NCBI GenBank assembly: GCA_016713365.1
Contig: JADJPG010000008.1
Coordinates: 62,001 to 126,000 of the forward strand
Direction: 5' to 3'
DNA: 64,000 bases
From: Verrucomicrobiota bacterium
GTDB lineage: Bacteria; Verrucomicrobiota; Verrucomicrobiia; Limisphaerales; JADJPG01
The position numbers and the translations under genes are program-made. How positions within the stretch are numbered: the first letter of the stretch is position 1; each line of letters begins with the position of its first letter. Positions 38,502 through 47,019 of the stretch are shown piece after piece. The notes under the pieces are model-generated. The model saw only the letters and a program-made list of their open reading frames with translations, had not been told where the DNA came from and did not search any database.

Positions 38502-40238
38502 TCACGGAGCAGGCGCGGAGGCTGGCTTGCTGCGTTTGAGTTTCAGCGAGCCGAGGTCGAACCATGCTTCGCCTTTTTCGGCCCGCAATTCACACAAGAT
38601 CACCGTCTCCTCGTCCTCGGCAGTGACGGCGAATTCATGCGTGGCGATCTGCCAGTCGTTGTCCCCGATGAAGCCGTGCTTGCGCGACTGGCGTTGAGAC
38701 TGACGGAGACCGGCGCCAACGCCTTTGCTGGCGGTGTCTTTCTCCAGCGGTACCACGCCCGCTGTTTTCACGCGCCCTTCGAAGACATACAGGCCGCGGG
38801 GCAAGAGCAGACGAGTTCGCCACGACGCGGTGCAACGTCCGTCCGGACCGGCGGCAATGTGCAAGGAACGCACGTCGTCGGAGGAGCGTGACAGGGCGAG
38901 CTTTCCCGTGCCGCGAACGTCGAGCTTCTGCCAGTTGGTCAACGAGGCGAAACCTGAATCGTCGAAGCGCACCGGATTCGGCGGCGGCTCGAACAGCTTC
39001 TGCGCCGCCGAGCGAACGCGCTGGGTGACGTTGTTCCGCAATCCGTTCACGGCGCTGTCGTGGTTGAGGTGATCGTTTTTCCCCAAGCTTTCGAGGATGG
39101 GACGAATTCGAGCTTGGAGCGCGTTGATATGATTGGTGAGGCGTTGGGCCGTGAAGAGGTTCGTCACGATCTGTGCGGTGCGTTCCCGGTAGATCTTTCG
39201 CCCTTCCGCCGTTTCGAAGATGGCGCGGGCGACGAGGCCTTCGACCTGTTGGGCGCGGGGAACTACCGGGGCGTTCACGTCCAAAAACATCTGGTCCATT
39301 CCGTGGGGGAAGAAAACGAGCTTGCCGGAGTCGGGATCGTGATAGACCCGGTAATTGTTCTTCTTCATCACGTAACCGTCCCAGTGCCCGGTGAGCATTT
39401 CCAGCGCGGCGAAATCGAGGAAGCGTTCGAGGTCGAGCAAAGCGCGGATGCGTTCGAGACGCGCGGTCGGGTCGGCTTCGGTCGTCGCTGCCACCAGCGC
39501 TTTCAAGTCCGCGCGGCTTCGCACGTCGCCATCGCCGGAGGTGCGTTCGAGAGGTTCGTTGATGTCGCGTAGGAAGCCGCTGTCGTAGAGGTTGCCCCTG
39601 GGGTTCTTGAAGTGGCGCCTGAGAAACGTTTTGTCGAAGCCTTCCTTCAGCACATACAGGCCGAGCTCGCGGCCGTTGAGCGAAACCCGGGCATGCGCGG
39701 TGCGCGTCGTGGGAACGCCGGCGGCGAGGAACAGTTCCGAACAGATCGCTTCCGTCATGTAACTCGGATCCTGCACCGAGTTGTTCAGCGAAAGCTTGTC
39801 GAGTCCGTGAAATTTCTGATCGTCGACAAACTTGTCGAAGTTCAGCGTGAAGGCGGGCTTTTCGTTGTCGATGTCCCGAAAGCTTCCCGCCGCGCCTTTG
39901 AGGTGGATGCCTATGTCCTCGTAGATTTTATCGCCCGCGCGAATGGTGGCGCGCACGTAATCCCGCGGCCGCTCGCGCAGCTGGGCAAGATTGGTCTTCG
40001 CGATTTGGAGGTGAAGGTGCGGAATCGTCCCGCTGCTGAAGAATTTTTCCGAGGCACTCTGGCCAGCGGAGAAATTTGTCGCCGCTGCGAGAATGGTGAC
40101 GGTGAGCCAGCACCAGCGAAGGAACGAATTCACGGCGGAAGAATGGAGGAGAACGTTGCGGACGGGTTCACGCTGGCTCAGGCCGGCGGCCTGACTTGCT
40201 ACCAACGGCTTCATTCCGGATAAGCGCAGCGGAGTCAT
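38502..40238 (-). CDS. CotH-family exported protein (compact)
   Basis: This protein of about 578 residues has a long N-terminal region followed by a hydrophobic signal (WCWLTVTILAAATNFSAGQS) and then a CotH domain: IRAGDKIYEDIGIHLKGAAGS, KPAFTLNFDKF, DKLSLNNSVQDPSYM, and FFPHGMDQMFLD. CotH proteins belong to the kinase-like group acting on exported proteins. Unlike the two giant paralogues in this window it lacks lamin-tail and Ig domains; the C-terminal 170 residues form a small beta-rich domain. The ATG at 40238 is used, though GTG 40259 and ATG 40214 are alternatives. Substrate unknown. Confidence 0.85.
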   Translation of the reverse strand: MTPLRLSGMKPLVASQAAGLSQREPVRNVLLHSSAVNSFLRWCWLTVTILAAATNFSAGQSASEKFFSSGTIPHLHLQIAKTNLAQLRERPRDYVRATIRAGDKIYEDIGIHLKGAAGSFRDIDNEKPAFTLNFDKFVDDQKFHGLDKLSLNNSVQDPSYMTEAICSELFLAAGVPTTRTAHARVSLNGRELGLYVLKEGFDKTFLRRHFKNPRGNLYDSGFLRDINEPLERTSGDGDVRSRADLKALVAATTEADPTARLERIRALLDLERFLDFAALEMLTGHWDGYVMKKNNYRVYHDPDSGKLVFFPHGMDQMFLDVNAPVVPRAQQVEGLVARAIFETAEGRKIYRERTAQIVTNLFTAQRLTNHINALQARIRPILESLGKNDHLNHDSAVNGLRNNVTQRVRSAAQKLFEPPPNPVRFDDSGFASLTNWQKLDVRGTGKLALSRSSDDVRSLHIAAGPDGRCTASWRTRLLLPRGLYVFEGRVKTAGVVPLEKDTASKGVGAGLRQSQRQSRKHGFIGDNDWQIATHEFAVTAEDEETVILCELRAEKGEAWFDLGSLKLKRSKPASAPAP

Positions 40239-40433
40239 GGGTTGCTTCGTTTGATTCACTCTCGCGCCCTCAGACGCGCCGTTACTCTCGGTGGTTCAAT
40301 TCCCTCTGTAAACATCGGACGTCGGCCTGCCTTGGGATGTGGGTGCGGAGGAGAGCTTTGACGTCGCGAGAATGGTCTCAGCGCCGACAGGTACTGAGCG
40401 GTGGTGTTGGTTCTTGCTCTGTCACCGAATGGT

Positions 40434-40450
40434 AACATTCATGAAACATT
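40434..40450 (+). promoter_or_regulatory. Direct repeat AACATT-N5-AACATT upstream of porin gene
   Basis: Two perfect AACATT hexamers, 11 bases apart (40434-40439 and 40445-40450), lie about 87 bases before the porin ATG. The 11-base period resembles the half-site spacing of PHO boxes bound by PhoB-like regulators, and OprO/P porins are often induced by phosphate limitation. Only two short repeats are present, so this is a weak inference. Confidence 0.3.
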
Positions 40451-40536
40451 GAGCTTTAAATGAGAAGCTTTCTTACTTATACCGGCCATGAGAAATGCAC
40501 GTCCTGCTGTCTGGAGGACAAAACCATACCTACATA

Positions 40537-41757
40537 ATGAAATCATCCACCATCTATGCACTCGCCGCTGTAAGCGCATTGAGCACCTGGCAATCCGGGG
40601 CCGCTGATGCGCCGTCCGTGGACGAGCGATTGAAAAAGCTGGAGGGCCTCGTCGAGGGGTTGCAGAAGGAGAACGCCGACCTGAAGAAGGAGTTGGGCTA
40701 CGATCCGAAGAAACCGGCCGCCTACACCCGGGCTGGCGGCAAGGAATCCAAGATGACGCTGGGCGGCTTCTTGCAGCTCCAGGCGGAGTTCGGCAAGGCG
40801 CCGGACGGCCGCTACAACGGCATCGAGGATCGATTCCTCATGCGCCGCGCGCGGGTAAACGTGCAGGGCTCGTTCCTCGAGAATTTCGATTACAAGGCGG
40901 AGTTGGATCTGGGCGCCAACTCGCTGAGCGAACAGACCGGTTCGCGCGCGCAGTTGACGGATTTGTTCCTGAACTGGAACCGCTACGAGTTCGCCAACGT
41001 GAAGGTCGGCCAATACAAGACGCACTACGGCTGGGAACAGATTCTCTCCGATACCAAGGTGCTCACCATTGAACGTTCGCTGCCCAATGATCGCCTGACG
41101 GACGGGCGTCAGGTGGGCGCGGGTGTGATGGGCTCGGTGTTGGACAAACGCCTGAGCTATGCGGTCAGCCTCTTCAACGGCAGCAGCGTGAACAACAGTT
41201 TCAACGACAACGATCACTTCATGTATGTGGCGCGCCTGCAGGGCACCGCGGTGAAGACCGAGGTCAACAAGCTGCCGGTGGAATGGAACCTCGGCATCAA
41301 TGGACTGACCACGAAGGACAATGGAGTCTCCAAGTCCGGCCTGGGAATCGATGCGGTGGCGGGCGGTGCGGTGGACAACAGCTTCGTGGGCGACCGAAAT
41401 GCCTGGGGCGTCGACACGCAGTTCAAGTTCGGCCCGGTCGATCTTTTCGCCGAATACCTGCGCAGTCGTTTCGAGCCGAACAACAGTGTCCCGGCCAACG
41501 GATTCGAGGCGGACGGCTGGTATCTCATGGGCGCCTACTATCTCGTGCCGAAGTATCTTCAAGCGCTGGTGCGATTCGAGTCCTTCGATCCGGATCACAG
41601 CGTGAAAGGAAACACCACCGACGTCTGGACCTTCGGTCTCACCTACTACATCAAGGGCGACGACTTGAAGCTCGCGGCCAACTACCTCTACGGCGATCAA
41701 GACGGAGTCAACGGCCACAAAGGCCGCCTGTTGCTCCGGGCGCAAGTGATGTTCTGA
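40537..41757 (+). CDS. OprO/OprP-type outer membrane porin
   Basis: The protein (406 residues) has a signal peptide (MKSSTIYALAAVSALSTWQSG) and a coiled-coil segment (VDERLKKLEGLVEGLQKE) before a beta-barrel: GGFLQLQAEFGK, DRFLMRRARVNVQGSFLENF, VKVGQYKTHYGWEQIL and a C-terminal phenylalanine (QVMF), as expected for a barrel protein assembled by Bam. The order of strands matches phosphate-selective porins O and P, a family with varied anion or phosphate specificity. An 11-base-spaced direct repeat lies upstream. A GGAGG site is about 19 bases before the ATG at 40537, further than usual. A strong terminator follows the gene. Confidence 0.88.
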   Translation: MKSSTIYALAAVSALSTWQSGAADAPSVDERLKKLEGLVEGLQKENADLKKELGYDPKKPAAYTRAGGKESKMTLGGFLQLQAEFGKAPDGRYNGIEDRFLMRRARVNVQGSFLENFDYKAELDLGANSLSEQTGSRAQLTDLFLNWNRYEFANVKVGQYKTHYGWEQILSDTKVLTIERSLPNDRLTDGRQVGAGVMGSVLDKRLSYAVSLFNGSSVNNSFNDNDHFMYVARLQGTAVKTEVNKLPVEWNLGINGLTTKDNGVSKSGLGIDAVAGGAVDNSFVGDRNAWGVDTQFKFGPVDLFAEYLRSRFEPNNSVPANGFEADGWYLMGAYYLVPKYLQALVRFESFDPDHSVKGNTTDVWTFGLTYYIKGDDLKLAANYLYGDQDGVNGHKGRLLLRAQVMF

Positions 41758-41782
41758 TTCCTTGCGGCAGTTTTTCGGTGCG

Positions 41783-41817
41783 AACGGCGCCTGCGAAAGC
41801 GGGCGCCGTTTTCTTTT
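41783..41817 (+). terminator. Rho-independent terminator after porin gene
   Basis: An extended GC-rich stem AACGGCGCC...GGCGCCGTT with a GAAA-containing loop is followed by TTTTCTTTT. It begins 26 bases after the porin stop. Confidence 0.92.
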
Positions 41818-42228
41818 CGGCCACACGTTGGCCGTCCATCGTGCGAAGTGAGGCTTTCCGTGGCCGAAAAAAAGTAGCTTGAACAATTTTTGCGTCGACC
41901 GATGGAGGATGGTGTCCGGCTCAACCGACCGGGCATGGGCGAGAAATGGGGGTTGAAGGGCAGTTCAGCCATCGATCTCTCGCACCGGGCCAAGCGTCGC
42001 CTGGGAAATGATCCGCCGAGTGGCGTGATTTTTCCCCGGACCTTGGCCGTGTGACTACTGTGAAGACTGATAGCGATTGGCCTGCCCGCGTCGTGCGCGA
42101 GGTCCGAGTTTCTCGGACCTGCTCGTGCGAAGGCTCGAGTTTGTTTCGCGGTCGCGCTGGGCAGGGAGCCATTCGCACGTTCCTTCCCGCAAGTTTTCCC
42201 TCGTTCCAACACTGAACTCAAACCTCCC
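41818..42228. other. Intergenic region with a perfect hairpin, otherwise unassigned
   Basis: This 411-base gap before the sensor gene has no convincing coding frame. It contains a perfect 9-base-pair hairpin AGGTCCGAG-TTT-CTCGGACCT at 42100-42120, flanked by CGTGCG repeats on both sides. No T-run follows, so a terminator is unlikely; an mRNA leader structure for the downstream gene is possible. No known riboswitch consensus was recognised. Confidence 0.5.
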
Positions 42229-42777
42229 ATGAAAAGATACGCCACACTCCTCCTCGCGCTGGCCGCGTTTCCCGTGACTGCCCTGAGTGAGGGACTCGAA
42301 CCCGCCGTCCAGTCCAAGATCGACGCCGAAGTAAAAACGATCGAATCCTGGGCCAAGGATCCTACGGTTGTTCAAGCCGTGAAGACTCATAACACGAGCC
42401 CCCCGGCGGAAGCGGCGGCGATGAACCAGGACAAGTGGAAGTCGCTCACCGTGCTGGACCCGGCGGTCCGTTCCTTCACCAAGAATCCGTCGGCCGAGCT
42501 GATCAAAGGGAAGAAATCCGCGGCGGTCAGCGAAGCATTCATTTCAGCCGCAGACGGCACCAAAGTCGCGTTCTTGGCGAAGACTTCCGGCTGGTCCCAC
42601 AAAGGCAAGGCGAAGCACGACGTCCCGATGACGGGAAAAACCTGGCAGGGCGCGGTCGAAATCGATGAGTCCACCGGCTTGCAACAAGTGCAGGTCGGCG
42701 TGCCCGTGCTGGATGGCGACAAGCCCATCGGTTCGCTCGTCGTCGGCTTGAGTCTCTCCAAGCTCGGCAGCAATTAG
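42229..42777 (+). CDS. Exported sensor-like protein (Cache/PDC-type) next to chemoreceptor
   Basis: This 182-residue protein has a cleaved signal peptide (MKRYATLLLALAAFPVTALS). The mature part resembles a stand-alone PDC/Cache-type sensor fold: an N-terminal helix, DKWKSLTVLDPAVRSF, AFISAADGTKVAFLAKTSGWSHKGKAKH, and the terminal strands VQVGVPVLDGDKPIGSLVVGLSL, the usual C-terminal signature of Cache domains. Such proteins bind small ligands in the periplasm. It lies 48 bases upstream of a methyl-accepting chemotaxis protein on the same strand and probably hands a ligand signal to it. Ligand unknown. Confidence 0.75.
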   Translation: MKRYATLLLALAAFPVTALSEGLEPAVQSKIDAEVKTIESWAKDPTVVQAVKTHNTSPPAEAAAMNQDKWKSLTVLDPAVRSFTKNPSAELIKGKKSAAVSEAFISAADGTKVAFLAKTSGWSHKGKAKHDVPMTGKTWQGAVEIDESTGLQQVQVGVPVLDGDKPIGSLVVGLSLSKLGSN

Positions 42778-42825
42778 TACGGGCGAAATTTCTGAAACAG
42801 TTCACGAAACGAAAGCGATTTGACC

Positions 42826-44424
42826 ATGGCCAGAAAAATCAATATCCCGCGCCAGTTGCTAATCCTGCTGCTGGTCGCCGTCGGGGTCACCGTGCTGACT
42901 TCCGCGCTTTCGTTCGGCCTGCTGCGGCAATCCAGCAGCTCGGCCAAAAGGCTGACGGCTTCTGCCGTCGGAAAAATGGAAGGCACCTACAACCTGCTCG
43001 AAACGCTCGGCAATCAGCAGAACGGTCTGCTCCGCTTCCTGCGCTTGAAGGATCCGGACGAGCTGGAGAAGGCGTTGAACTACGTCCAGACCAAGCAGGC
43101 CGAAGTGGCCAGGCTCGTCGATGCGACGGGTGAAGCCGGCGCGCCGATTCGTGAAAAGCTGGCCGTGGTTTCCAAGACCGAGAAGGCGATCATTGACGAA
43201 CTGCTGAAGGGAAATGCCAGCATTGCGTTCGAGCAGTTCATTTCCAAGGCCACTGTGGATTACGAAGCGGTGCATGATGAGATCAGCCGGTTCCATCATA
43301 ACGTCGCCGAGCAGACCACAGCCGAGATGGAACGCGAAACCGCTCGCAACGAAGCGGCCTTGTGGTGGCAGATGGGAATCATCGCAGCCTTGCTCCTCGG
43401 CGTGCTGGGATATGGATGGATTACCAAGGGCCGCGTCACCTCCCACTTGAACGCTGTGGCGGGCACGCTTGCCGAGATCAGCGTCCGGGTCGCGGAGAAT
43501 TCAGCCCAAGTGTCACACTCCAGCCAGTCGCTGGCGGAAGGCGCGAGTGAACAGGCGGCGTCGCTCGAGGAAACCGGTGCGTCGCTGGAAGAGATGTCCA
43601 GCATGACGAGCCGAAACTCCGAGTCGTCCAAAGCGGCGAAGGAACTCACCTCGCAAGCGCGTCAGTCGACCGCGCTGGGCGCGGAAGATATCCAGCAGAT
43701 GACGAGCGCGATGGAGGCGATCAAGGCTTCCAGCAGCAACATCGCGAAGATCGTGAAGACCATCGACGAGATCGCATTCCAGACGAACATCCTCGCCTTG
43801 AACGCAGCAGTTGAGGCGGCCCGCGCAGGGGAGGCCGGAGCTGGATTCGCCGTCGTGGCGGACGAGGTGCGCAGCCTCGCCCAGCGCAGTGCGCTCGCCT
43901 CGCGGGAGACGGCGGAGAAAATCAACGATTCGATTCTCAAGAGTGAGCACGGCGCGAGCATCAGCGCGAAGGTTGCCACGCGCCTCACGGAAATTGCGGG
44001 CATGACCCGGCAGGTTGATGAACTTGTCGCGGGCATTGCCGCGGCGTCGAACGAACAGAGCCAGGGCATTTCCCAGATTAACACTGCCGTTTCGCACATC
44101 GACAAAGTGACGCAAGCCAACGCCGCCGCGGCCGAGGAAAGCGCCAGCGCGATGATTGAACTGCAGACGCAGGCTTCTTCCATGAAACAAGCGGTGGACG
44201 ACTTGATGAGCTTGGTCGGTCGTTCCTCGAACTCGACCGGTCCCGCCCGGCAGACGAAAACTGCGCCGCAGACTGTCCCGGCCACCGTCGCGCCGCCGGT
44301 ATTCTCGAACGACGAACTACCTTTGCCGCCATCCGCTCCTGCGGTTGAACCGCAACCGTCGCGGGCTCGCGGGTCTCTGAAGGGAACAGCGCCGGAAAGC
44401 GCCGGTAACTGGAAAGACTTCTGA
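42826..44424 (+). CDS. Methyl-accepting chemotaxis protein
   Basis: The 532-residue protein has an N-terminal TM helix (QLLILLLVAVGVTVLTSALSF), a periplasmic helical region of about 150 residues resembling a four-helix-bundle sensor, a second TM (WWQMGIIAALLLGVLGYGWI), and a long cytoplasmic signalling helix pair with hairpin tip EIAFQTNILALNAAVEAARA, the highly conserved CheA/CheW-binding tip. No clear HAMP domain is visible. The C-terminal tail is proline-rich and ends GNWKDF, which may act as a docking motif. The ATG at 42826 is preferred over a TTG two codons upstream. No che genes are nearby. Confidence 0.95.
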   Translation: MARKINIPRQLLILLLVAVGVTVLTSALSFGLLRQSSSSAKRLTASAVGKMEGTYNLLETLGNQQNGLLRFLRLKDPDELEKALNYVQTKQAEVARLVDATGEAGAPIREKLAVVSKTEKAIIDELLKGNASIAFEQFISKATVDYEAVHDEISRFHHNVAEQTTAEMERETARNEAALWWQMGIIAALLLGVLGYGWITKGRVTSHLNAVAGTLAEISVRVAENSAQVSHSSQSLAEGASEQAASLEETGASLEEMSSMTSRNSESSKAAKELTSQARQSTALGAEDIQQMTSAMEAIKASSSNIAKIVKTIDEIAFQTNILALNAAVEAARAGEAGAGFAVVADEVRSLAQRSALASRETAEKINDSILKSEHGASISAKVATRLTEIAGMTRQVDELVAGIAAASNEQSQGISQINTAVSHIDKVTQANAAAAEESASAMIELQTQASSMKQAVDDLMSLVGRSSNSTGPARQTKTAPQTVPATVAPPVFSNDELPLPPSAPAVEPQPSRARGSLKGTAPESAGNWKDF

Positions 44425-44444
44425 CCGCCCGGGAAGGCGACGGG

Positions 44445-44942
44445 TCAGGAGGGTTTGTTCGCCTTGTTCTTCTCCCGCTGTTCGGCGAAGAACGATAACA
44501 GCAGGCTGCGGCACTCCTCGAGACGCACGCCACCGCTGATCGCGCACTGATGGTTGAGCGTCGGAAACTGGAGCAGATTCATCGCGCCCCCCGCTGCTCC
44601 ACCTTTCGGATCGCCCGCGCCAAACACCACCCGTTCCAATCGTGTGTGCACGATCGCGCCGGCGCACATCGGGCAGGGTTCCTTTGTCACGTAGAGCGTG
44701 CAATCGGTCAGCCGCCAGTCGCCGACCAGCTGTTGCGCTGCGGTGAGCACGAGCATTTCCGCGTGGGCGGTGGCGTCCTTCAGCAGCTCCACTTGATTTG
44801 AGGCGCGCGCGATGATGCGGCCTCCGCGCACTACGACCGCGCCGACGGGCACTTCCTCCGCCGCGTACGCCTTGGCGGCCTGGCGCAGAGCTTCGCCCAT
44901 GAAATAATGGTCGCTTTGCAGGTCGATGATCGGCTCGTCCAT
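44445..44942 (-). CDS. tadA: tRNA adenosine(34) deaminase TadA-like
   Basis: TadA converts adenosine 34 to inosine in tRNA(Arg) ACG. The 165-residue protein carries the zinc deaminase site: HAE (His60, Glu62) and PCPMC (Cys90, Cys93), with the TadA-typical VPVGAVVV start and DPKGGAAGG between the motifs. Length and motif spacing match TadA rather than guanine deaminases. It lies 9 bases downstream of the Nudix gene on the same strand, and the frame ends 20 bases after the convergent chemoreceptor. High confidence in family; the TadA role rests on motif pattern. Confidence 0.92.
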   Translation of the reverse strand: MDEPIIDLQSDHYFMGEALRQAAKAYAAEEVPVGAVVVRGGRIIARASNQVELLKDATAHAEMLVLTAAQQLVGDWRLTDCTLYVTKEPCPMCAGAIVHTRLERVVFGAGDPKGGAAGGAMNLLQFPTLNHQCAISGGVRLEECRSLLLSFFAEQREKNKANKPS

Positions 44943-44951
44943 ATCGGAGAA

Positions 44952-45455
44952 TCAGCTTTTTGCTGGCGAGGACTGTTCCACGAGCCAGTCGAATCGTCCA
45001 TCGTCGTGGCAACGACAGTGCGCGGCGAAGAATCCGCCGCGATGCCGCCAGAAGAGCGGCCAGATTTGCTCTCGATCCGTCTGCGGAAGTTTCAGCCAGT
45101 CCAGCGCGGCGCGGGGGAAGAACTCGAATCGCCCTTCGCGATGCACCGGGGGCGTGGAGACCAGGCGGGGCTTGATCTCGAAGAGGAACATCAACCAGTG
45201 CGCCTGCCCGGCGTAGCCGTGCTCGCTGACGATGCCAGTGAGATGAAGGTCGGCCGGCGCCAGTGAGATACCGAGTTCCTCTTGAGCTTCGCGACAGGCG
45301 CAGGCGTAGGGAGATTCGCCGACATCCGTGTGGAGTTTTCCGCCGCACGGACTCCACAGGCCGCGGTTTGGTTCCTGTGCACGTTCGAGCAGCAGCACGT
45401 CGTCACGCTCGTTGAACGCGTAGAGCAGCGTGGCAATTTTATAGGGCAACGCCAT
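44952..45455 (-). CDS. Nudix hydrolase
   Basis: The 167-residue protein (from ATG 45455) carries the Nudix helix REAQEELGI after GGKLHTDVGESPYACA; the spacing between the first glycine and glutamate is slightly longer than in the textbook box. The upstream part (DDVLLLERAQEPNRGLWSP) resembles MutT-like nucleotide or coenzyme pyrophosphatases. It sits in a minus-strand run after the PQQ-propeller gene (45-base gap) and before tadA. Substrate cannot be named. Confidence 0.9.
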   Translation of the reverse strand: MALPYKIATLLYAFNERDDVLLLERAQEPNRGLWSPCGGKLHTDVGESPYACACREAQEELGISLAPADLHLTGIVSEHGYAGQAHWLMFLFEIKPRLVSTPPVHREGRFEFFPRAALDWLKLPQTDREQIWPLFWRHRGGFFAAHCRCHDDGRFDWLVEQSSPAKS

Positions 45456-45499
45456 GCGCGGAGTGAACCAGCGACGGACAGACCGCGCAAGGGTCCGGC

Positions 45500-46867
45500 C
45501 TATTTCTTGCCGATCGCAAAGAGCGTCTTCGAAGTGCGAACGAAGAGCTGGCCTTGCGAGATCGGGATCGCGGCGCGCAGGGTGTTCTCGCCTTCGCCCA
45601 TCTCGGCCATGTGCAGCAGCTTGAATTCGCTGCCGCCGGCCTGGACGACGAAGACTTCGCCCGCGAAGTTCATCATGTAGATCTTGCCGTCGGCGGCGGT
45701 GGGCGTGGATTGGAAGATGCCTTTGCCTTTCAGGTCGCCTGACCACCCGACTTTGCCGTCGGGTTCGATGCAGAGGAGTTTCTTCTTGGTGCCATTTAGG
45801 ATGTAGAACTTGCCTTCATAGAACAACGGCGTGGGCACGTCACTGCTGAGTTCGCGCACGTCGAGTGGACGGGCGGAAGCATTCGGATCTTCGCTCGTCT
45901 GGATGAAGCTTTGCCAGGCGAGATCCTTGTGCGTGAGCGTTCCTTTGCCACCGAGCTTCACGGCGTAAACGGGGGAGTCTTTCGGACCGCAAGCGAGCAC
46001 CACGCCCGCGCCAGCGGTGGGCGATGGCACAAGGCGCCAGTGGCCGATACGGGTCGGATTCCATGTGCCCCAGCGCCAGTATTCCTTGCCGGTGTCGGGA
46101 TCGTGACCGCTGACGCAATCGCCGCCGACAATCAGTAGTTCCTCCCGGCCATTGTGGGTGTAGGGAGTCGGTGTGCTGAAGGCTTCGAGCGATTCCTGCT
46201 GGGCTTCGGAAGGGCGTACCACGCGCCAGAGTTCCTTGCCGGTTTTCGGGTCCATGGCGAGCAGGTACGATTCATTCGGACCGTCCTGCTTGCCGCGCCC
46301 GTTCACCGGCACGTTGCGTTGGAGGACCTGAAGGTAGAGCCGGCCATCGTGCAGCAGCGGGCTGGTGCTGAAGGTCCATTGAAACGCAAACTGGCCGTAG
46401 TCCTTTTCGATGTTACGTCGCCACACTTCTTTGCCGGCCACTTCAAAGCAAACGAGCTCGCCATTTCCGTAGAAGAACCAGACGTGCTTGCCGTCGGTGA
46501 CGGGCGAGGAATTCGAGAAGGTGCTCATCCGATCGCGGCCGGCACCGTCGGAGATTTTGGCGCGCCAAAGTTCCTTGCCCGTCTTGCGATCAAACGCCAG
46601 AGCGACGCAGGTCTTCGCCGCATCGTCCGTGGAGGACACGAAAACGTAGTCATCCCAAACCACCGGTGAAGCGCCGCTTGGCCCCGGCATCGGCGCCGTC
46701 CACAGGACGTTCTCGGTGCGGCTGAACGTGGCGGGCAGACTCTTTTCTGTCGTCGATCCGTTGTAGTTGGGCCCGCGCCAGTTGCCCCAGTTTTCCGCCT
46801 GAAGCGAGGTGAGAGCCGCGGTGAGGACCGCTGCGACGACAGTCAGTTTGGTGCACGGTAATTTCAT
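45500..46867 (-). CDS. Exported PQQ-type beta-propeller protein
   Basis: The 455-residue protein has a signal peptide ending SLQAE, the opening NWGNWRGPNYNGSTTEKSLP common to exported PQQ-propeller proteins of planctomycete/verrucomicrobial genomes, then repeated blade motifs DRKTGKELWRAKI, KTGKELWRVV and DTGKEYWRWG with GxGKELW at blade ends. Such propellers may bind a quinone cofactor or serve as scaffolds; no catalytic residues for a dehydrogenase were recognised. The gene follows the Ser/Thr kinase gene on the same strand with a gap of about 152 bases. Function not assigned. Confidence 0.9.
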   Translation of the reverse strand: MKLPCTKLTVVAAVLTAALTSLQAENWGNWRGPNYNGSTTEKSLPATFSRTENVLWTAPMPGPSGASPVVWDDYVFVSSTDDAAKTCVALAFDRKTGKELWRAKISDGAGRDRMSTFSNSSPVTDGKHVWFFYGNGELVCFEVAGKEVWRRNIEKDYGQFAFQWTFSTSPLLHDGRLYLQVLQRNVPVNGRGKQDGPNESYLLAMDPKTGKELWRVVRPSEAQQESLEAFSTPTPYTHNGREELLIVGGDCVSGHDPDTGKEYWRWGTWNPTRIGHWRLVPSPTAGAGVVLACGPKDSPVYAVKLGGKGTLTHKDLAWQSFIQTSEDPNASARPLDVRELSSDVPTPLFYEGKFYILNGTKKKLLCIEPDGKVGWSGDLKGKGIFQSTPTAADGKIYMMNFAGEVFVVQAGGSEFKLLHMAEMGEGENTLRAAIPISQGQLFVRTSKTLFAIGKK

Positions 46868-47019
46868 AATGTTGGCAAAACAGTTGGGCGGAATGCAGTT
46901 CGCCCGGGTTCAATGTGTCCGCTTGTAGACCGGCCTTGGACGCGCGGCAAGCGGGATTGATTGAATGGAAATCGACCGGCACGAAACCGGTGAGGAAGTG
47001 GGGAAAGCGTCTTTCTGCT

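Noticed and set aside
40543..41886. Minus-strand frame of 447 codons opposite the porin
   Set aside because: Antisense shadow; the plus strand has signal peptide, barrel strands and a terminator.
42286..42306. GGGACTCGAACCC resembling the T-arm of a reverse-strand tRNA
   Set aside because: No matching acceptor stem, D-arm or anticodon arm, and it falls inside the reading frame of the Cache-like gene.
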